From: Oceanicola sp. D3
Lineage (GTDB): Bacteria > Pseudomonadota > Alphaproteobacteria > Rhodobacterales > Rhodobacteraceae
DNA length: 64,000 bases
Assembly: GCF_006351965.1 (NCBI RefSeq)
Contig: NZ_CP040932.1
Span: forward strand, 2,666,001-2,730,000
Direction of reading: 5' to 3'
The translations under genes and the position numbers were made by a program. Below the pieces are notes generated by a model. It searched no databases. It was not told where the DNA came from and saw only the letters and a list, made by a program, of their open reading frames with translations. This document shows positions 63,593 to 64,000 of this stretch, piece after piece (positions within the stretch are counted from its first letter, which is position 1; the number at the start of each line of letters is the position of its first letter).

Positions 63593-64000
63593 TTAGTAGC
63601 CGAGGTTCTTCTTTTCCTCGTAGACGGCTTGGTTGTCGTCTTCGGCGGTGTAGAGCTTGCTCTCGGTCTGGATCCACTTCTCGGGCGCGGTGCCGTCCGC
63701 AAAGTAGGCTTCGAGCGCATCCAGCGCCGGGCCGGCCATGTTGGGCGTCAGCTCGATGGTGGCGTTCATCTCGCCGTTGGCGATGGCGAGGTGGGCATCG
63801 GGCACGGCGTCGATGGCGACGATCTTGATGTCGGTGCCGGGGTTGAGACCGGCTTCCTTGATCGCCTGGATCGCGCCAACGGCCATATCGTCGTTATGGG
63901 CGTAGAGCGCACAGATGTTCTCGCCGCCCTCGGCCTTGAGGAAGCTCTCCATCACCACCTTGCCTTGCGAGCGGGTGAAATCGCCGGTCTGGCTGCGGAC
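63593..64000 (-). CDS. ytfQ: Sugar-binding protein, YtfQ type (partial)
   Basis: The C-terminal 135 residues of a periplasmic sugar-binding protein; the frame is open to the window edge and the N-terminus with signal peptide is missing. TGDFTRSQGKVVMESFL, CALYAHNDDMAVGAIQAI and GEMNATIELTPNMAGPALDA fit the YtfQ/ribose-binding group. First gene of the operon ytfQ-ytfR-ytfT-yjfF-gntR. Sugar specificity is suggested to be furanose-like by family only. Confidence 0.88.
   Translation of the reverse strand, partial: VRSQTGDFTRSQGKVVMESFLKAEGGENICALYAHNDDMAVGAIQAIKEAGLNPGTDIKIVAIDAVPDAHLAIANGEMNATIELTPNMAGPALDALEAYFADGTAPEKWIQTESKLYTAEDDNQAVYEEKKNLGY

Overview
The window is high-GC, densely coded DNA of an alphaproteobacterium, almost certainly a marine Rhodobacteraceae (Roseobacter-group) member. 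Support for this is the mix of a heterotetrameric-type sarcosine oxidase cluster, TRAP transporters, a PleD/DUF3572 pair, MoxR plus CoxE-like VWA genes, TadE/TadG-like proteins, DUF3329 and DUF1203 proteins, and the GGTGGGCA...TGCCCACC type intergenic repeats. Names rest on motifs read by eye; no database search was run. No insertion sequence, CRISPR array, rRNA or phage region was seen. The only RNA gene recognised is a tRNA-Glu(TTC).

Layout. 1-9.1 kb: a PqiA-like membrane protein, a glycosyltransferase, a large Ala/Glu-rich OmpA-family protein, a MoxR / small conserved protein / CoxE-like VWA operon, and lon with a sigma-32-like promoter. 9.5-14.1 kb (+): two paired membrane proteins, a 39-aa one-helix peptide and a glycosyltransferase-sulfotransferase fusion. 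14.1-20.2 kb (-): sarcosine oxidase genes with soxA fused to soxG, and two paralogous secreted proteins inserted between soxB and soxD. 20.3-22.3 kb: a DUF1203 gene with an in-frame stop, then gdhA. 22.7-28.9 kb (+): three tandem TadG-like VWA proteins and two TadE-like proteins. 29-36.5 kb: housekeeping genes (pirin, TetR, lipoprotein, hom, glpX, recJ, a small kinase, tRNA-Glu). 36.5-43.1 kb: an M50-like membrane protein, an H-NOX-like / HNOBA-GGDEF pair, an MttB-family methyltransferase, a HAD phosphatase, DUF3572 and PleD.

43.2-53.6 kb is the most unusual region: a TRAP transporter, four class III CoA-transferases, a two-subunit protein of the 2-hydroxyacyl-CoA dehydratase (HgdAB/HadBC) fold and a MarR regulator. 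Three near-identical operator-like sites lie at its three promoter positions. Both dehydratase-like subunits seem to lack the cysteines that hold the [4Fe-4S] clusters, with Asp at most of those places, and there is no activator ATPase gene nearby. I read this as a candidate uncharacterised, possibly oxygen-tolerant acyl-CoA pathway: TRAP uptake of an organic acid, CoA activation by transferases, then chemistry by the altered dehydratase.

53.6-64 kb: an ArgE-like deacylase, a small membrane protein, and a sugar/polyol region (IolE-like isomerase/dehydratase, LacI regulator, Gfo/Idh/MocA dehydrogenase). A five-copy 69-bp tandem repeat follows, then an operon of a GntR/FCD regulator with a YtfQRT-YjfF-type sugar ABC transporter whose binding-protein gene runs off the right edge. 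Two c-di-GMP synthase genes are present: PleD has Asn at the phospho-acceptor position, and the GGDEF protein is coupled to a degenerate H-NOX.
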